Of a stretch of 64,000 nucleotides of DNA, positions 8,075 to 16,441 are shown in pieces; the first letter of the stretch is position 1, and every line of letters begins with the position of its first letter. Both the position numbers and the translations under genes were made by a program. Below the pieces are notes generated by a model that saw only the letters and a list, made by a program, of their open reading frames with translations, did no database searches and was not told the origin of the DNA. This stretch comes from Collinsella sp. MSK.8.10 (GTDB lineage: Bacteria; Actinomycetota; Coriobacteriia; Coriobacteriales; Coriobacteriaceae), in the NCBI RefSeq assembly GCF_019041915.1, contig NZ_JAHPYF010000001.1, forward strand, positions 620,001 to 684,000, written 5' to 3'.

Positions 8075-8141
8075 CTCATTGGGGACAGACTTAAATGAGT
8101 GCCCGCTCATTGGGCACTCATTTAAGTCTGTCCCCAATGAG
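8075..8141. repeat. perfect 30-bp hairpin of the GGGGACAG family
   Basis: CTCATTGGGGACAGACTTAA and ten further bases at 8075-8104 are the exact reverse complement of 8112-8141, with a seven-base loop. It stands between the ABC-importer promoter side and the end of yqeY. It shares the TGTCCCC core with the foldbacks near 4.1, 10.0, 12.6 and 41.3 kb. Confidence 0.75.
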
Positions 8142-8152
8142 CACCGCCCAGC

Positions 8153-8184
8153 AAAAAGGGGCGCGACCGCAATGGTCACGCCCC
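8153..8184 (-). terminator. terminator of yqeY
   Basis: On the minus strand GGGGCG(T)GACC pairs with GGTC(G)CGCCCC around a five-base loop and is followed by TTTTT. It lies 30 bp beyond the yqeY stop. Confidence 0.75.
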
Positions 8185-8213
8185 CTCAGCCTCAACTGTG
8201 TACCGCTCGGCCC

Positions 8214-8657
8214 TTACGCAAGCTTTGCTCCGACGATCTTTGCCGCGGCCGGCTTGTCGAAGTTGCCGCCGGTGGCCTTGCCGAGTGCGCCCATAACCTG
8301 GCCCATCTGCTTCTTGGACGTGGCGCCCAGCTCGGCGATGACCTGCTCGATCAGAGCCTCGAGCTCCTCGCCCGAAACCTGCGCGGGCAGCAGGCTCTCC
8401 AGAATCTTGACCTGCTCGGTCAGGTTGTCGGTACGCTCCTGGTCGGTGCCGGCCTTGATGGACATCTCCAGCGTCTCGCTCGTCTGCTTGATCAGACGCT
8501 TGATCATGCTGTTGACGTCTTCCTCGGTCACATCGCGGCGCTCGTTAACCTCGATATTCTTCACCTCGGCCTTAACCTGGCGAATGATGGACAGGCGAAC
8601 CTTGTCCTTGGCCTTCATGGCCGCGATCATTTCCTTCTGCAGCTCTTCGTTGGTCAT
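8214..8657 (-). CDS. yqeY: GatB/YqeY domain protein
   Basis: 147-residue stand-alone YqeY protein. The domain resembles the C-terminal tail of the GatB amidotransferase subunit, a tRNA-binding helical bundle, and its cellular role is not established. The conserved pieces are ELQKEMIAAMKAKDKVRLSIIRQVKAE at the start, LPAQVSGEELEALIEQVIAELGA in the middle and KQMGQVMGALGKATGG near the end. An in-frame TTG exists at 8663. ATG at 8657 is chosen because AGAGGA sits six bases before it. It is followed by its own terminator; the upstream neighbour is a foldase gene on the same strand. Confidence 0.88.
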   Translation of the reverse strand: MTNEELQKEMIAAMKAKDKVRLSIIRQVKAEVKNIEVNERRDVTEEDVNSMIKRLIKQTSETLEMSIKAGTDQERTDNLTEQVKILESLLPAQVSGEELEALIEQVIAELGATSKKQMGQVMGALGKATGGNFDKPAAAKIVGAKLA

Positions 8658-8711
8658 CTGCAAATCCTCTCTAATAGCGTGGGCGGCACTCGTGCGAGCA
8701 CCGCCCCATGA

Positions 8712-9932
8712 TTACTCAGTCGTCGACGAATCGTCGGTCGAGCTCTTGGTGACGCCCTTCAGGCTCACGTTATAGGGCACGTCCTTGGGCATGGGGTTGA
8801 CGGTAATGTCGGCGTCCTTCTTGTACTGCTCCAGCCACTCGCTGTACGCGGTGCTGGCCGCCTGCGTCTTCACCACGTTGGAAACGTATTTCTTGATGGC
8901 CTTGGGCACCTGGTTGATGTCATCAACCTGATTATCGACATGGAAGTAGTCGGTGCACTTGATGACGTGGTAGCCATAGGTCGACTCGACGACTTCGCTC
9001 ACGTCGCCCTTGTTGAGCCCCTCGAGCGCCGTCTGGTAGCTGTCGACGAAGGTAGTGAGCTTATCCCAACCCACATCGCCCTTCTTCTCCTTGGAGCCGG
9101 TGTCGTCGGAGTACTGCTCCACGGCATCCTCAAAGCTCAGCTCGCCGGAGTTGATCTTGTCCAGGCACTCCTGTGCCTTGGCCTTGGCGGCAGCCTTGTC
9201 CTCGTCGGAAGCATCGGAATCAACCTTGATCAGGATGTTCGACGAGCGGCGGGCATCGTTGTAGTTAGACAGGTTCTCGTTGATGTAATCGACGATCTCG
9301 CTGTCCTTGGGCTTGCTCGTGGGCGCGACGGCATCCTTGAGTTTCTGCTGCGCCAGGCTCTCCTTGAGCGAATCCTTGTAGGTGTCCTCGGTATAGCCGT
9401 AGGTCTTGAGGGTCTTCTTAAAGGCCTTGGCACCGCCCGCGCTCTTGCACGCGTCCTTCCAGGCCTTCTCGACCTCCTCGTCCGACACCGTCACGCCGTT
9501 CTCCTTCTGTGCCTGTTGAAGCAGAATCTGCTGCGTGTAGGAGTCGATAAGTTGCTTGCGGTACTTCTTGGGCGTGAGGTCGTTGTCAACCAGATACTGC
9601 GCCCAGTCCTTGTCCTTGGTGTAGCCGTAGGACGTGCGCATGCTCATGATCTGCTTGGTCACGGTGTCCTCGGTGAGGTTGGTGCCGTTGATAGTTGCAG
9701 CAACACCGCCGGTCAGCTTGTAGCCCGAGGTGTCCTCGGCCTGCGACATAAGGCCGGAGCACGCCATCGCCGAGACGGAAAGCAGCATCGCCAGCACGCC
9801 GATGACCACCAGGACGATCTTGACGGTCTTAGACACGTACGTCTTGCGCTGCTTCTTGCGAGAGCTGGAGGCAGCGCGGGCCTGCTGCTCGGGCGTCGGC
9901 GCGGCCTCGGAGTTCTTTTTCTTATTTGCCAT
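8712..9932 (-). CDS. SurA/PrsA-type peptidylprolyl isomerase (foldase), membrane-anchored
   Basis: 406-residue extracytoplasmic foldase. A Lys-rich N-terminus is followed by one hydrophobic segment (VKIVLVVIGVLAMLLSVSAM) ending in a Cys, so it is an uncleaved anchor or a weak lipobox. A SurA-like N-domain comes next, then a parvulin domain starting at SSNILIKVDSD, with ELSFEDAVEQYSDDTGS and GDVGWDKL and ending at STYGYHVIKCTDYF. The frame runs back to 10031, but ATG at 9932 has GAAAGG upstream and the expected charged start. It probably assists folding of exported proteins such as the pilin-like proteins in this window; that link is an inference. Confidence 0.88.
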   Translation of the reverse strand: MANKKKNSEAAPTPEQQARAASSSRKKQRKTYVSKTVKIVLVVIGVLAMLLSVSAMACSGLMSQAEDTSGYKLTGGVAATINGTNLTEDTVTKQIMSMRTSYGYTKDKDWAQYLVDNDLTPKKYRKQLIDSYTQQILLQQAQKENGVTVSDEEVEKAWKDACKSAGGAKAFKKTLKTYGYTEDTYKDSLKESLAQQKLKDAVAPTSKPKDSEIVDYINENLSNYNDARRSSNILIKVDSDASDEDKAAAKAKAQECLDKINSGELSFEDAVEQYSDDTGSKEKKGDVGWDKLTTFVDSYQTALEGLNKGDVSEVVESTYGYHVIKCTDYFHVDNQVDDINQVPKAIKKYVSNVVKTQAASTAYSEWLEQYKKDADITVNPMPKDVPYNVSLKGVTKSSTDDSSTTE

Positions 9933-10005
9933 AGTTGGCCTTTCGCATAACGAATCGAACAAACGCCATTGTGTCACAACGCAGCCCCCGCGGCACGCTT
10001 GGTGC

Positions 10006-10087
10006 ATTGGGGACAGGTTAATTTGCACCATTTTGGTGCAAAGGGGACAGCTCTGGCAGCCGGCAGTTAGGGACAGTCCCCAAGTGC
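10006..10087. repeat. compound GGGGACAG foldback repeat
   Basis: Three copies of the (G)GGGACAG word occur here, with TTTGCACCA (10022-10030) pairing TGGTGCAAA (10034-10042) and a second partial palindrome near 10061-10087 (GGCA...TGCC). It fills the gap between the EIIA stop and the foldase start. Confidence 0.6.
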
Positions 10088-10102
10088 CGACTCAGCCCCA
10101 CC

Positions 10103-10567
10103 TTAGAAGTGGCGGCGGATGGCGTCGACCATGCCCTGGGGCGTGGTCTGGCCGAGTACGTCGGCTGCGGCATCGGCGTCCATAAAGATGTTCATGAGCG
10201 CCTGCAGGGCCTCGACCTGGCCGCCCGGCTCGGCAATACCCAGATTGATGACGATCTGCGCCGGCACCGGAGCGCCCATGCCAGCCATAGCGTTAAATGT
10301 CACGGACGTGGCGGGCTTCACCACCGCGATATAGGGCTTGGCCACAAACCCCGGATCGGTATGCGGAATGGCAATGTTTGCCGCCGGCATGGCAAGACCC
10401 GTGGGATAGGCATCCTCGCGCGTGCGAACGGCGTCGAGCCAACCGTCGGCAATGTAGCCACGTGGTGCAAGCTCGCCCTCGAGCCGCGCAAACACCTCAT
10501 CCGGCGTCGCACACTCCCAATCAAAAAACACCAGCTCAGGCGTAAACAGAGCTTCGTTATCCGCCAT
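10103..10567 (-). CDS. PTS sugar transporter subunit IIA (fructose/galactitol type)
   Basis: 154-residue cytosolic phosphocarrier of the PTS_EIIA type-2 family. The phosphorylatable His lies in NIAIPHTD near residue 70, within PTGLAMPAANIAIPHTDPGFV. The C-terminal helix (QALMNIFMDADAAADVLG) is also typical. No IIB or IIC of the fructose/galactitol class is adjacent, so it may serve a transporter encoded elsewhere or be regulatory. It is not the right class to replace the missing EIIA of the mannose-family PTS at 21-23 kb. Confidence 0.85.
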   Translation of the reverse strand: MADNEALFTPELVFFDWECATPDEVFARLEGELAPRGYIADGWLDAVRTREDAYPTGLAMPAANIAIPHTDPGFVAKPYIAVVKPATSVTFNAMAGMGAPVPAQIVINLGIAEPGGQVEALQALMNIFMDADAAADVLGQTTPQGMVDAIRRHF

Positions 10568-10643
10568 GCGCTCACCTCTCTCACCTAGTCACCTGCGACG
10601 TTCTTGAATGACTAGTCGTTAAAGACCGTCCCCGATGACTACC

Positions 10644-10688
10644 CAAAAACAAAAGGTGGCCACGCGCGCCTTGGCGCCAATGACCACC
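10644..10688 (-). terminator. terminator of the purM-purN unit
   Basis: On the minus strand GGTGG...CCACC encloses an inner GGCGCC pair and is followed by TTTTGTTTTT. It lies just beyond the purN stop. Confidence 0.65.
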
Positions 10689-10720
10689 CTGACTACTCGG
10701 CTAAATTGTACTGTGCGCCG

Positions 10721-11422
10721 CTAGCCGCGAGGCGCGTCAATTGCGACCTTGCCGCTCTCCAGCACGTGGACGCGGCCGTCGGCGAGCATTTGCACGACCT
10801 CGGGATACAGCACGTGCTCAATCGCGTGGATGTGCTCCTCGAGCGTGTCGACATCCCAGCCCTCCTCAACAGCCAGCGCACGCTGGGCGATGATGGGACC
10901 GTTGTCGTAGATCTCGTTGGCAAAATGCACGGTCACGCCAGTTACCTTGACGCCGCGCGCAAAGGCGTCGCCAATCGCATGCGCACCGGTAAAGCTCGGC
11001 AGCAGCGCCGGATGCAAGTTGACCACGCGGTTGGGAAACGCCGCCAACAGAGGCGTGTGCACCATGCGCATGTAGCCGGCCATGGCCACATACTCGCAGC
11101 CGCGCTCGAGAAGCTCGTGCGCGATGATCTCGTCGGCGGCAATAGGGTCGGCATAGACATCCTTGGACAGTGTGAGCGTCTGGATGCCCGCGCGCTCAGC
11201 GCGCTGCAAACCCTTAGCCGAAGGACGGCTCGACACCACAAGCTCAATCGACGCATTGAGCTTACCAGCGGCGATCAGATCGATCAGCGCCTGCAGGTTG
11301 GTACCCGAACCGCTGATGAGCACACCGAGCTTGAGCGGCTCAGCCGTATCGGTGCCGGTCGGACGGGTGTAGGGCACAAAGCCCAGGCTCTCGGCAGCAG
11401 CCATCTGCTCGTTAGCGCTCAT
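10721..11422 (-). CDS. purN: phosphoribosylglycinamide formyltransferase (GART)
   Basis: Third step of purine synthesis: transfers formyl from 10-formyl-tetrahydrofolate to GAR. The 233-residue product has GVLISGSGTNLQALID near residue 33, the VSSRPSAKGLQRAERAGI strand, and the catalytic stretch VVNLHPALLPSFTGAHAI with Asn and His. The N-terminal 29 residues are an extension compared with the usual 190-210. It overlaps purM by 11 bp, so the two are translationally coupled, and it ends in its own terminator. Confidence 0.95.
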   Translation of the reverse strand: MSANEQMAAAESLGFVPYTRPTGTDTAEPLKLGVLISGSGTNLQALIDLIAAGKLNASIELVVSSRPSAKGLQRAERAGIQTLTLSKDVYADPIAADEIIAHELLERGCEYVAMAGYMRMVHTPLLAAFPNRVVNLHPALLPSFTGAHAIGDAFARGVKVTGVTVHFANEIYDNGPIIAQRALAVEEGWDVDTLEEHIHAIEHVLYPEVVQMLADGRVHVLESGKVAIDAPRG

Positions 11423-12515
11423 CGGAGTACACGACCCTACCGGAACCCTCGACGCACTCGCCCACGCGGAACGGCTTCTCGCCCAGCGCGACCAGGGCCT
11501 CGGTAACCGCGGCCTCGTCCTCGGGGGCGACGATCAGGCACAGGCCAACGCCCATGTTGAAGGTCTTGCATGCCTCGTTGGGCGCAAGCTCGGCCTGGCG
11601 CGACACGTAGGTGATGACGGGCGGAACGTCCCAGCCCATCTCGACACCGTTGCGGGTGACCACGGCGTCGACGTCGTCGGCGAGCGCGCGGTTGAGGTTC
11701 TCGGTAATACCGCCGCCAGTGATGTGGGCGATGGCGTGCACGTTGGCGCCGCCGCGCAGCAGCTCTAGAATCGGCTTGACGTAGATGCGCGTGGGGGCCA
11801 ACAGGGCGTCTGCCAGCGATGCGCCGCCGAGTTCCTCGAGCGGACGGCTCAGTTCCTCGGCCTTAGCGGCGGCCCCGGGCGTGCCCGGCTTAATGCCGTC
11901 GACGCCGATGACCTTACGCACGAGCGAGTAGCCGTTGGAGTGCACGCCGGTGGAAGGCAGGCCCAGAATCACGTCGCCGGGGCGGACGTTCGCGGGGTCG
12001 AGCATCTTGGGGCGATCGACGACACCCACGGTAAAGCCGGCGAGGTCGTAGTCGGCAGGAGCCATGACGCCAGGGTGCTCGGCCATCTCGCCGCCCACGA
12101 GCGCGCAGCCCGCGAACTTGCAGCCGTCGGCCACGCCCTTAATGATCTTTGCCATGTGCTCGGCCTCGATGTGACCGATGGCAACGTAGTCCAGGAAGAA
12201 CAGCGGCTCGGCGCCCGAAGCCAAAATGTCATTGACGCACATGGCGACCAGGTCCTGGCCCACCGTCTCGTGACGGTCCATGATCTGGGCGAGCACGAGC
12301 TTGGTGCCCACGCCGTCGGTGCCGCTGATCAGGATCGGATCTTCCATATCCTTAAGCGCGGCGGCCGAGAACAGGCCACCGAAGCCACCGATGCCGCCGA
12401 TAACCTCGGGTCGGTTGGTGTCCTTGACCATCTGCTTAATAGCGTCAACGGCGCGGCCGCCCTCAGCGGTATCGACGCCGGCATCCTCATACGTCACATG
12501 CTTGCTGTCGCTCAT
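11412..12515 (-). CDS. purM: phosphoribosylformylglycinamidine cyclo-ligase (AIR synthetase)
   Basis: Converts FGAM to AIR with ATP. The 367 residues carry the family blocks: GGIGGFGGLF, SGTDGVGTKLVLAQ, DLVAMCVNDILASGAEPLFFLDY, GCALVGGEMAEHPG, and HITGGGITENLNR, with PPVITYVSRQAELA near the end. The gene precedes and overlaps purN. purF lies about 150 bp upstream on the same strand, separated by a foldback repeat. Confidence 0.95.
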   Translation of the reverse strand: MSDSKHVTYEDAGVDTAEGGRAVDAIKQMVKDTNRPEVIGGIGGFGGLFSAAALKDMEDPILISGTDGVGTKLVLAQIMDRHETVGQDLVAMCVNDILASGAEPLFFLDYVAIGHIEAEHMAKIIKGVADGCKFAGCALVGGEMAEHPGVMAPADYDLAGFTVGVVDRPKMLDPANVRPGDVILGLPSTGVHSNGYSLVRKVIGVDGIKPGTPGAAAKAEELSRPLEELGGASLADALLAPTRIYVKPILELLRGGANVHAIAHITGGGITENLNRALADDVDAVVTRNGVEMGWDVPPVITYVSRQAELAPNEACKTFNMGVGLCLIVAPEDEAAVTEALVALGEKPFRVGECVEGSGRVVYSDER

Positions 12516-12633
12516 CTGAGCCTTCCTCTCCCACTACCGTGGCGCCGCGCGGGCGCCAAACGGTGCTCATAGTTGCGTTCATTTCGGCGCGCGCCATAAC
12601 AGCACGCGCCGTCATATCAACAAAACAGCAGGT

Positions 12634-12674
12634 AAAACCTACCAAAATGAACCTGTCCCTACATGGCAGGTTTT
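12634..12674. repeat. AAACCTxCC foldback repeat, copy 3
   Basis: AAAACCTACC (12634-12643) and GGCAGGTTTT (12665-12674) flank AATGAACCTGTCCCTA. Its right end overlaps the purF stop codon, just as copy 1 overlaps the pth stop. Confidence 0.65.
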
Positions 12675-14343
12675 AGGCCTCGCCGTGCTTCTCTTCCCAG
12701 CTGCGGTCGTCGTATTTCTCGACCACGGCGTCGTCGTCAAAATGCAGCGGCTTATCCAGGTTGCGGGGCTTAAAGCCCTCCATAAACTTATCGCGGCCAA
12801 AGCTCTCGGGAATCGCTACGGGGTAGCGGCCGGTAAAGCACGCATCGCAGTAACCGCCCTTGGGCATGACCTTCAGCAGGCCCTCGACCGAAAGGAAGGC
12901 CAGCGAATCGGCGCCGATATACTCGCAAATCTCGTCGACCGTCTTGTTGGCGCTGATAAGCTGCGACTGCACGTCGGTATCGATACCGTAGAAACACGGC
13001 CAGATGACCTCGGGCGAGTTGATGCGGATATGAATCTCCTTGGCGCCAGCGTTGCGCAGCATCTTGACGAGCTGCACCATGGTGGTGCCGCGCACGATGG
13101 AGTCGTCGATGACGACCAGGCGCTTGCCCTCGATGTTGTCGCGCAGCGGGTTGAGTTTCATGCGCACGCCCATGGCGCGCAGCTCCTGCGTGGGCTCGAT
13201 AAACGTACGGCCCACGTAGCGGTTCTTGATGAGGCCCTCGCCAAAGGGAATACCGCTCTCGTGCGAATACCCCTCCGCGGGCGGCAGGCCGGAGTCGGGC
13301 ACGCCAATGACCAGGTCGGCCTCGACGGGCTCCTCGTGTGCCAGCTGACGACCCATGTCGTAACGGCAGGCATAGACGCTCTTGCCGTTCATGATGGAGT
13401 CGGGGCGGGCAAAGTAGACCTGCTCAAAGATGCAGTTGGCGGGCTCTTCGGCTGCAGGCACGCCCTGCTCGGATACCAGACCCTCGGCACTGATGCGCAA
13501 GATCTCGCCGGGACGGACGTCACGGACGTACTCGGCACCCACGATGTCGAGTGCGCAGGTCTCGGAGGCAACGACCCAGCCGCCGGCGCGGGTGACATGG
13601 GTGGTGGCGTCGACCGTCGCGGCGCCGTCCTGCGACGGCAGCTGCGAAACGGATGCGGCATCGGCCTGGTCCAGACCCTCGTCCACCAGCTTGCCCAGCA
13701 CGAGCGGGCGAATGCCGTGCGGATCGCGGAATGCATAGAGCGCCTGCTCGTTGATGAGCGTCATCGCGTAGCCGCCGCGCACGAGCTCCATGGTCTTGCG
13801 AATGCCCTCACGCAGATGGCCTGTACGCTGGGTAAAGTAGCCGATAAGCTTGGTCGCGACCTCGGAATCCGAATTGGAGAGGAACGGCACGCCCAGCTCG
13901 ATCAGCTGGCGGCGCAGCTCGTCGGTGTTGACCAGAGTGCCGTTGTGAGCAAGCGCGATGATGACGCTGTTGATGGTAGAAAGATGCGGCTGAGAGGCTT
14001 CCCAGCTCTTGGCGCCGGCGGTGCCATAGCGCACGTGGCCCACGGCCAGCTGGCCGGAGAGCGTCGACAGGTCGGCGTTGGAGAACACGCGATCGAGCAG
14101 TCCCAGGTCTTTGCGAACCATAACCGTGCCGCCATCACCCACGGCGATTCCCGCCGATTCCTGGCCGCGATGCTGCAGCGCGCGCAGACCAAAGTACGTC
14201 AGTCGAGCCACATCGCGATCGGGTGCCCACACACCAAAAATGCCGCATTCCTCATGCAGCTGGTCGGAGTCCGGATCATACGTCGACATGGTCTTCACCT
14301 GTCCCGCGGCGCGCTCGGCCGCGTGGATGGTTTCTTGAGACAT
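12673..14343 (-). CDS. purF: amidophosphoribosyltransferase
   Basis: First committed step of purine synthesis. The 556 residues start with a propeptide of about 32 residues, then the nucleophilic Cys of CGIFGVWAPDRD. RALQHRGQESAGIA and GHVRYGT follow in the glutaminase domain, and VVIDDSIVRGTT is the PRPP-binding loop. Cys ligands of the Bacillus-type [4Fe-4S] enzyme are present (NCIFEQVYFARPDS, WPCFYGID, GGYCDACFTGRYP), so it is probably the oxygen-sensitive iron-sulfur form. ATG at 14289 is an alternative start. It is divergent from the CmpB-like gene. Confidence 0.95.
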   Translation of the reverse strand: MSQETIHAAERAAGQVKTMSTYDPDSDQLHEECGIFGVWAPDRDVARLTYFGLRALQHRGQESAGIAVGDGGTVMVRKDLGLLDRVFSNADLSTLSGQLAVGHVRYGTAGAKSWEASQPHLSTINSVIIALAHNGTLVNTDELRRQLIELGVPFLSNSDSEVATKLIGYFTQRTGHLREGIRKTMELVRGGYAMTLINEQALYAFRDPHGIRPLVLGKLVDEGLDQADAASVSQLPSQDGAATVDATTHVTRAGGWVVASETCALDIVGAEYVRDVRPGEILRISAEGLVSEQGVPAAEEPANCIFEQVYFARPDSIMNGKSVYACRYDMGRQLAHEEPVEADLVIGVPDSGLPPAEGYSHESGIPFGEGLIKNRYVGRTFIEPTQELRAMGVRMKLNPLRDNIEGKRLVVIDDSIVRGTTMVQLVKMLRNAGAKEIHIRINSPEVIWPCFYGIDTDVQSQLISANKTVDEICEYIGADSLAFLSVEGLLKVMPKGGYCDACFTGRYPVAIPESFGRDKFMEGFKPRNLDKPLHFDDDAVVEKYDDRSWEEKHGEA

Positions 14344-14384
14344 GGCATCCCCTCAGAGCCTCGTTATTTGGCGTTACCTGCCCT

Positions 14385-14455
14385 ATTATACGCACGGCAA
14401 GACAAGCACTCCCGCGCATGAACAGCGCTTTTTAAAAGCCCACCGAGCTTATAAT
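14385..14455. promoter_or_regulatory. divergent promoter region, purF and CmpB-like gene
   Basis: TATAAT lies on the minus strand at 14385-14390 facing purF, and another TATAAT on the plus strand at 14450-14455 facing the CmpB-like gene. Neither has a good -35 hexamer at 16-18 bp. The calls rest on the -10 words alone. I recognise no purine riboswitch in this 294-bp gap. Confidence 0.35.
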
Positions 14456-14637
14456 CCGTTTTGCAGCCAAACATTTTATTGGGCAACCGCCTCGGGGTCG
14501 ACGATCCCGCATGTTTCCGTTGCGACGCGCCTCGCTCACCGTTGAGGGTTACATTGTTGCAATTGGGACGTTCGTCCTGTCTTTTGGCAGGTCGGCGGCG
14601 TATCCTTGTACCTACAGCAAAACGAGAAAGGTTATGT

Positions 14638-15867
14638 ATGGATCGAAACGAACTCGACCCCAGCGTCCCCAGCGCCACGGAGGTCAAGAAGATCCCCCTC
14701 ATCATTAAGGTATACGCCGCCCTGTGCATCCTGTCCGGCGTGGGCACGCTCCCTTCGGTCGGCGCCTTTATGTGGCAGGTCATCACCGCGCTCATCAACG
14801 GCAACGCCGCCGCCAAGCTCGGCGACAACACGCTCGTCGCGGTCGGCCTTATCGTCGCCGGCATCATGCTCTCTGCGGCAAGCGCCGTCATCCTGATCAT
14901 CTTTGGCCTGGACCTTATCAAAAACCAGCGCCGCAACGCCGCTCGCCTGTCCTACATCCTTATCGCGTTTACCGTCGTCGAGCTTTTGGTCGACGTGATG
15001 CTCCAGGGTATCGGGCCCTTCTTGCTGCGCCCTGCCATCCAGCTCGGCATCCTCGTCGCGCTTTCGGCCACCGTCGACCCCACGCTGCGCCAAGAGCGCG
15101 AGCTGCAGCGCCGCCTGCAGGAAATGCTCGATCGCGACGCCGCCGCCGAGGGCATGCTCGGGCGCGATGAAACCGGCGAAGGCTACATCAAGCTCAACTA
15201 CTTCAACCTGTTCTGGGTATTCTTTGTCTGCTGCATACTCGGCCTGATCGCCGAGGACATCTGGCACATGACGGTCGACGACCCGGGCGTCTACCAGAAC
15301 CGCGCCGGCATGCTGTTTGGCCCCTTTAGCCCCATCTACGGATTTGGCGCCGTGCTCATGACCATGGTGCTCAACCGCTTCTATAAAAAGAACCCCATCA
15401 TTATCTTTTTGGTGAGTGCGCTGCTCGGTGCAAGCTTTGAGGTGTTCGTGGGCTGGTTTATGCAGACCTCGTTTGGCGTGGTCTCGTGGAGCTACTCGCA
15501 TATGAAGCTCTTTGGCATGCCCGATCCGCTCGCCGTCTTTACCGGCGGACGTACCTGCACGGGCTTCGCCTGCCTGTGGGGCCTGGGTGGCCTCATCTGG
15601 ATCAAGCTGCTGCTGCCGAGGCTGCTCAAGCTTATCAACATGATTCCGTGGAAGAGCCGCTACTCCGCTACCGTCATCTTCACCATCATTATGCTGGTCG
15701 ATGGCGTTATGACGCTGCAGTCGCTCGATTATTGGTATCAGCGCGTCAACGGCACGGAACCGGATATTCCCGTTGCGCAGTTCTACGGCAAGTACTTCGA
15801 TAATGGCTTTATGGAGAATCGCTTCCAGAGCATGACCATGAGCCCCAAGGATGCGACGCGCGTGTAG
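14638..15867 (+). CDS. putative ABC transporter permease, CmpB-type membrane protein
   Basis: 409-residue polytopic membrane protein. The C-terminal half matches the ABC_trans_CmpB family pattern: NLFWVFFVCCILGLIAED, then RAGMLFGPFSPIYGFGAVLMT, and LLGASFEVFVGWFMQTSFGVVSWSY. The N-terminal half has further membrane helices (IKVYAALCILSGVGTLPSVG and others). Despite the family name no ATPase partner is seen, and the role is unknown. The frame reaches back to 14461, but ATG at 14638 is chosen because GAGAAAGG lies just before it and the first residues become a plausible charged start. Confidence 0.75.
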   Translation: MDRNELDPSVPSATEVKKIPLIIKVYAALCILSGVGTLPSVGAFMWQVITALINGNAAAKLGDNTLVAVGLIVAGIMLSAASAVILIIFGLDLIKNQRRNAARLSYILIAFTVVELLVDVMLQGIGPFLLRPAIQLGILVALSATVDPTLRQERELQRRLQEMLDRDAAAEGMLGRDETGEGYIKLNYFNLFWVFFVCCILGLIAEDIWHMTVDDPGVYQNRAGMLFGPFSPIYGFGAVLMTMVLNRFYKKNPIIIFLVSALLGASFEVFVGWFMQTSFGVVSWSYSHMKLFGMPDPLAVFTGGRTCTGFACLWGLGGLIWIKLLLPRLLKLINMIPWKSRYSATVIFTIIMLVDGVMTLQSLDYWYQRVNGTEPDIPVAQFYGKYFDNGFMENRFQSMTMSPKDATRV

Positions 15868-15888
15868 CGCCAACCGCGCCCAAAACGC

Positions 15889-15928
15889 AAAATGCCCGCC
15901 GGTATCACACGTACCGGCGGGCATTTTT
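15889..15928 (+). terminator. terminator of the CmpB-like gene
   Basis: AAAATGCCCGCCGGT pairs with ACCGGCGGGCATTTT around an eight-base centre and ends in a T run. It may serve both strands, since the moaE-like gene ends 30 bp to the right. Confidence 0.85.
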
Positions 15929-15957
15929 ATAAACGAGCCTTCTATCGACGCAAGTCT

Positions 15958-16377
15958 CTACGCCTCGCGCTCGACCTCACTCACGCATTCATTCTTGATG
16001 GTGCCGACGAGCGCCTGCAGCGCATCGACCACGTGCGGGCGAATGTCCCCGCCAATGAGCACGAGCATGATGTCGTCACCTACGGCAAGCTCGCCGCTTG
16101 CCAGCCACACGCGCACATAGCCGATACCCGGCATCGCGCGCGTGGCCTCGATAGCAGCCTGCACCTTGCTGGCGTCGTAGCCGAACACCATGCCGCCCAC
16201 CTTGTGGCCCGGCGCCACGCCATCGGTCTCGACACCGCGCGCCTCGGCCTTGGGCGTCGCGCGCACCACACCGTTATGTGTCAGATACATACCGCACGCA
16301 GGTGCCGACGAATCGACCTTGGCCTCGCGCAGCCAAGCATCAATCGAAGGCATCGTTTTGCCGTTCTCAAGCATCAT
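15958..16377 (-). CDS. MoaE-like molybdopterin synthase catalytic subunit
   Basis: 139 residues resembling the MoaE family: CGMYLTHNGVVRATPKAEARG near residue 28 takes the place of the usual G-x-x-x-x-F-G-x-VR segment. IEATRAMPGIGYVRVWLASGELAVGDDIMLVLIGGDIRPHVVDAL matches the conserved core, and VGTIKNECVSEVER the end. In the known pathway MoaE with thiolated MoaD makes molybdopterin. No moaD or other Mo-cofactor gene is nearby, and the usual catalytic Lys region is hard to place, so the activity is uncertain. Two ATG codons are adjacent at the start (16377 and 16374); the second has better spacing from AAGGGAG. Confidence 0.65.
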   Translation of the reverse strand: MMLENGKTMPSIDAWLREAKVDSSAPACGMYLTHNGVVRATPKAEARGVETDGVAPGHKVGGMVFGYDASKVQAAIEATRAMPGIGYVRVWLASGELAVGDDIMLVLIGGDIRPHVVDALQALVGTIKNECVSEVEREA

Positions 16378-16441
16378 TTCTCCCTTACCGTCATCGAGTA
16401 GCCAATTTGGAACGGGGCTTTTTTAGCTACTCTCGAACAAC

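Noticed and set aside
10103..10567. The EIIA at 10 kb as the missing EIIA of the PTS at 22 kb
   Set aside because: It belongs to the fructose/galactitol class, whereas the PTS at 22 kb needs a mannose-class EIIA.
12685..14421. 578-residue open frame opposite purF
   Set aside because: Same shadow effect; carries His/Ala/Gly-rich sequence without motifs.
14344..14637. Purine riboswitch ahead of purF
   Set aside because: I could not find the conserved three-way junction sequences; only two -10-like words.
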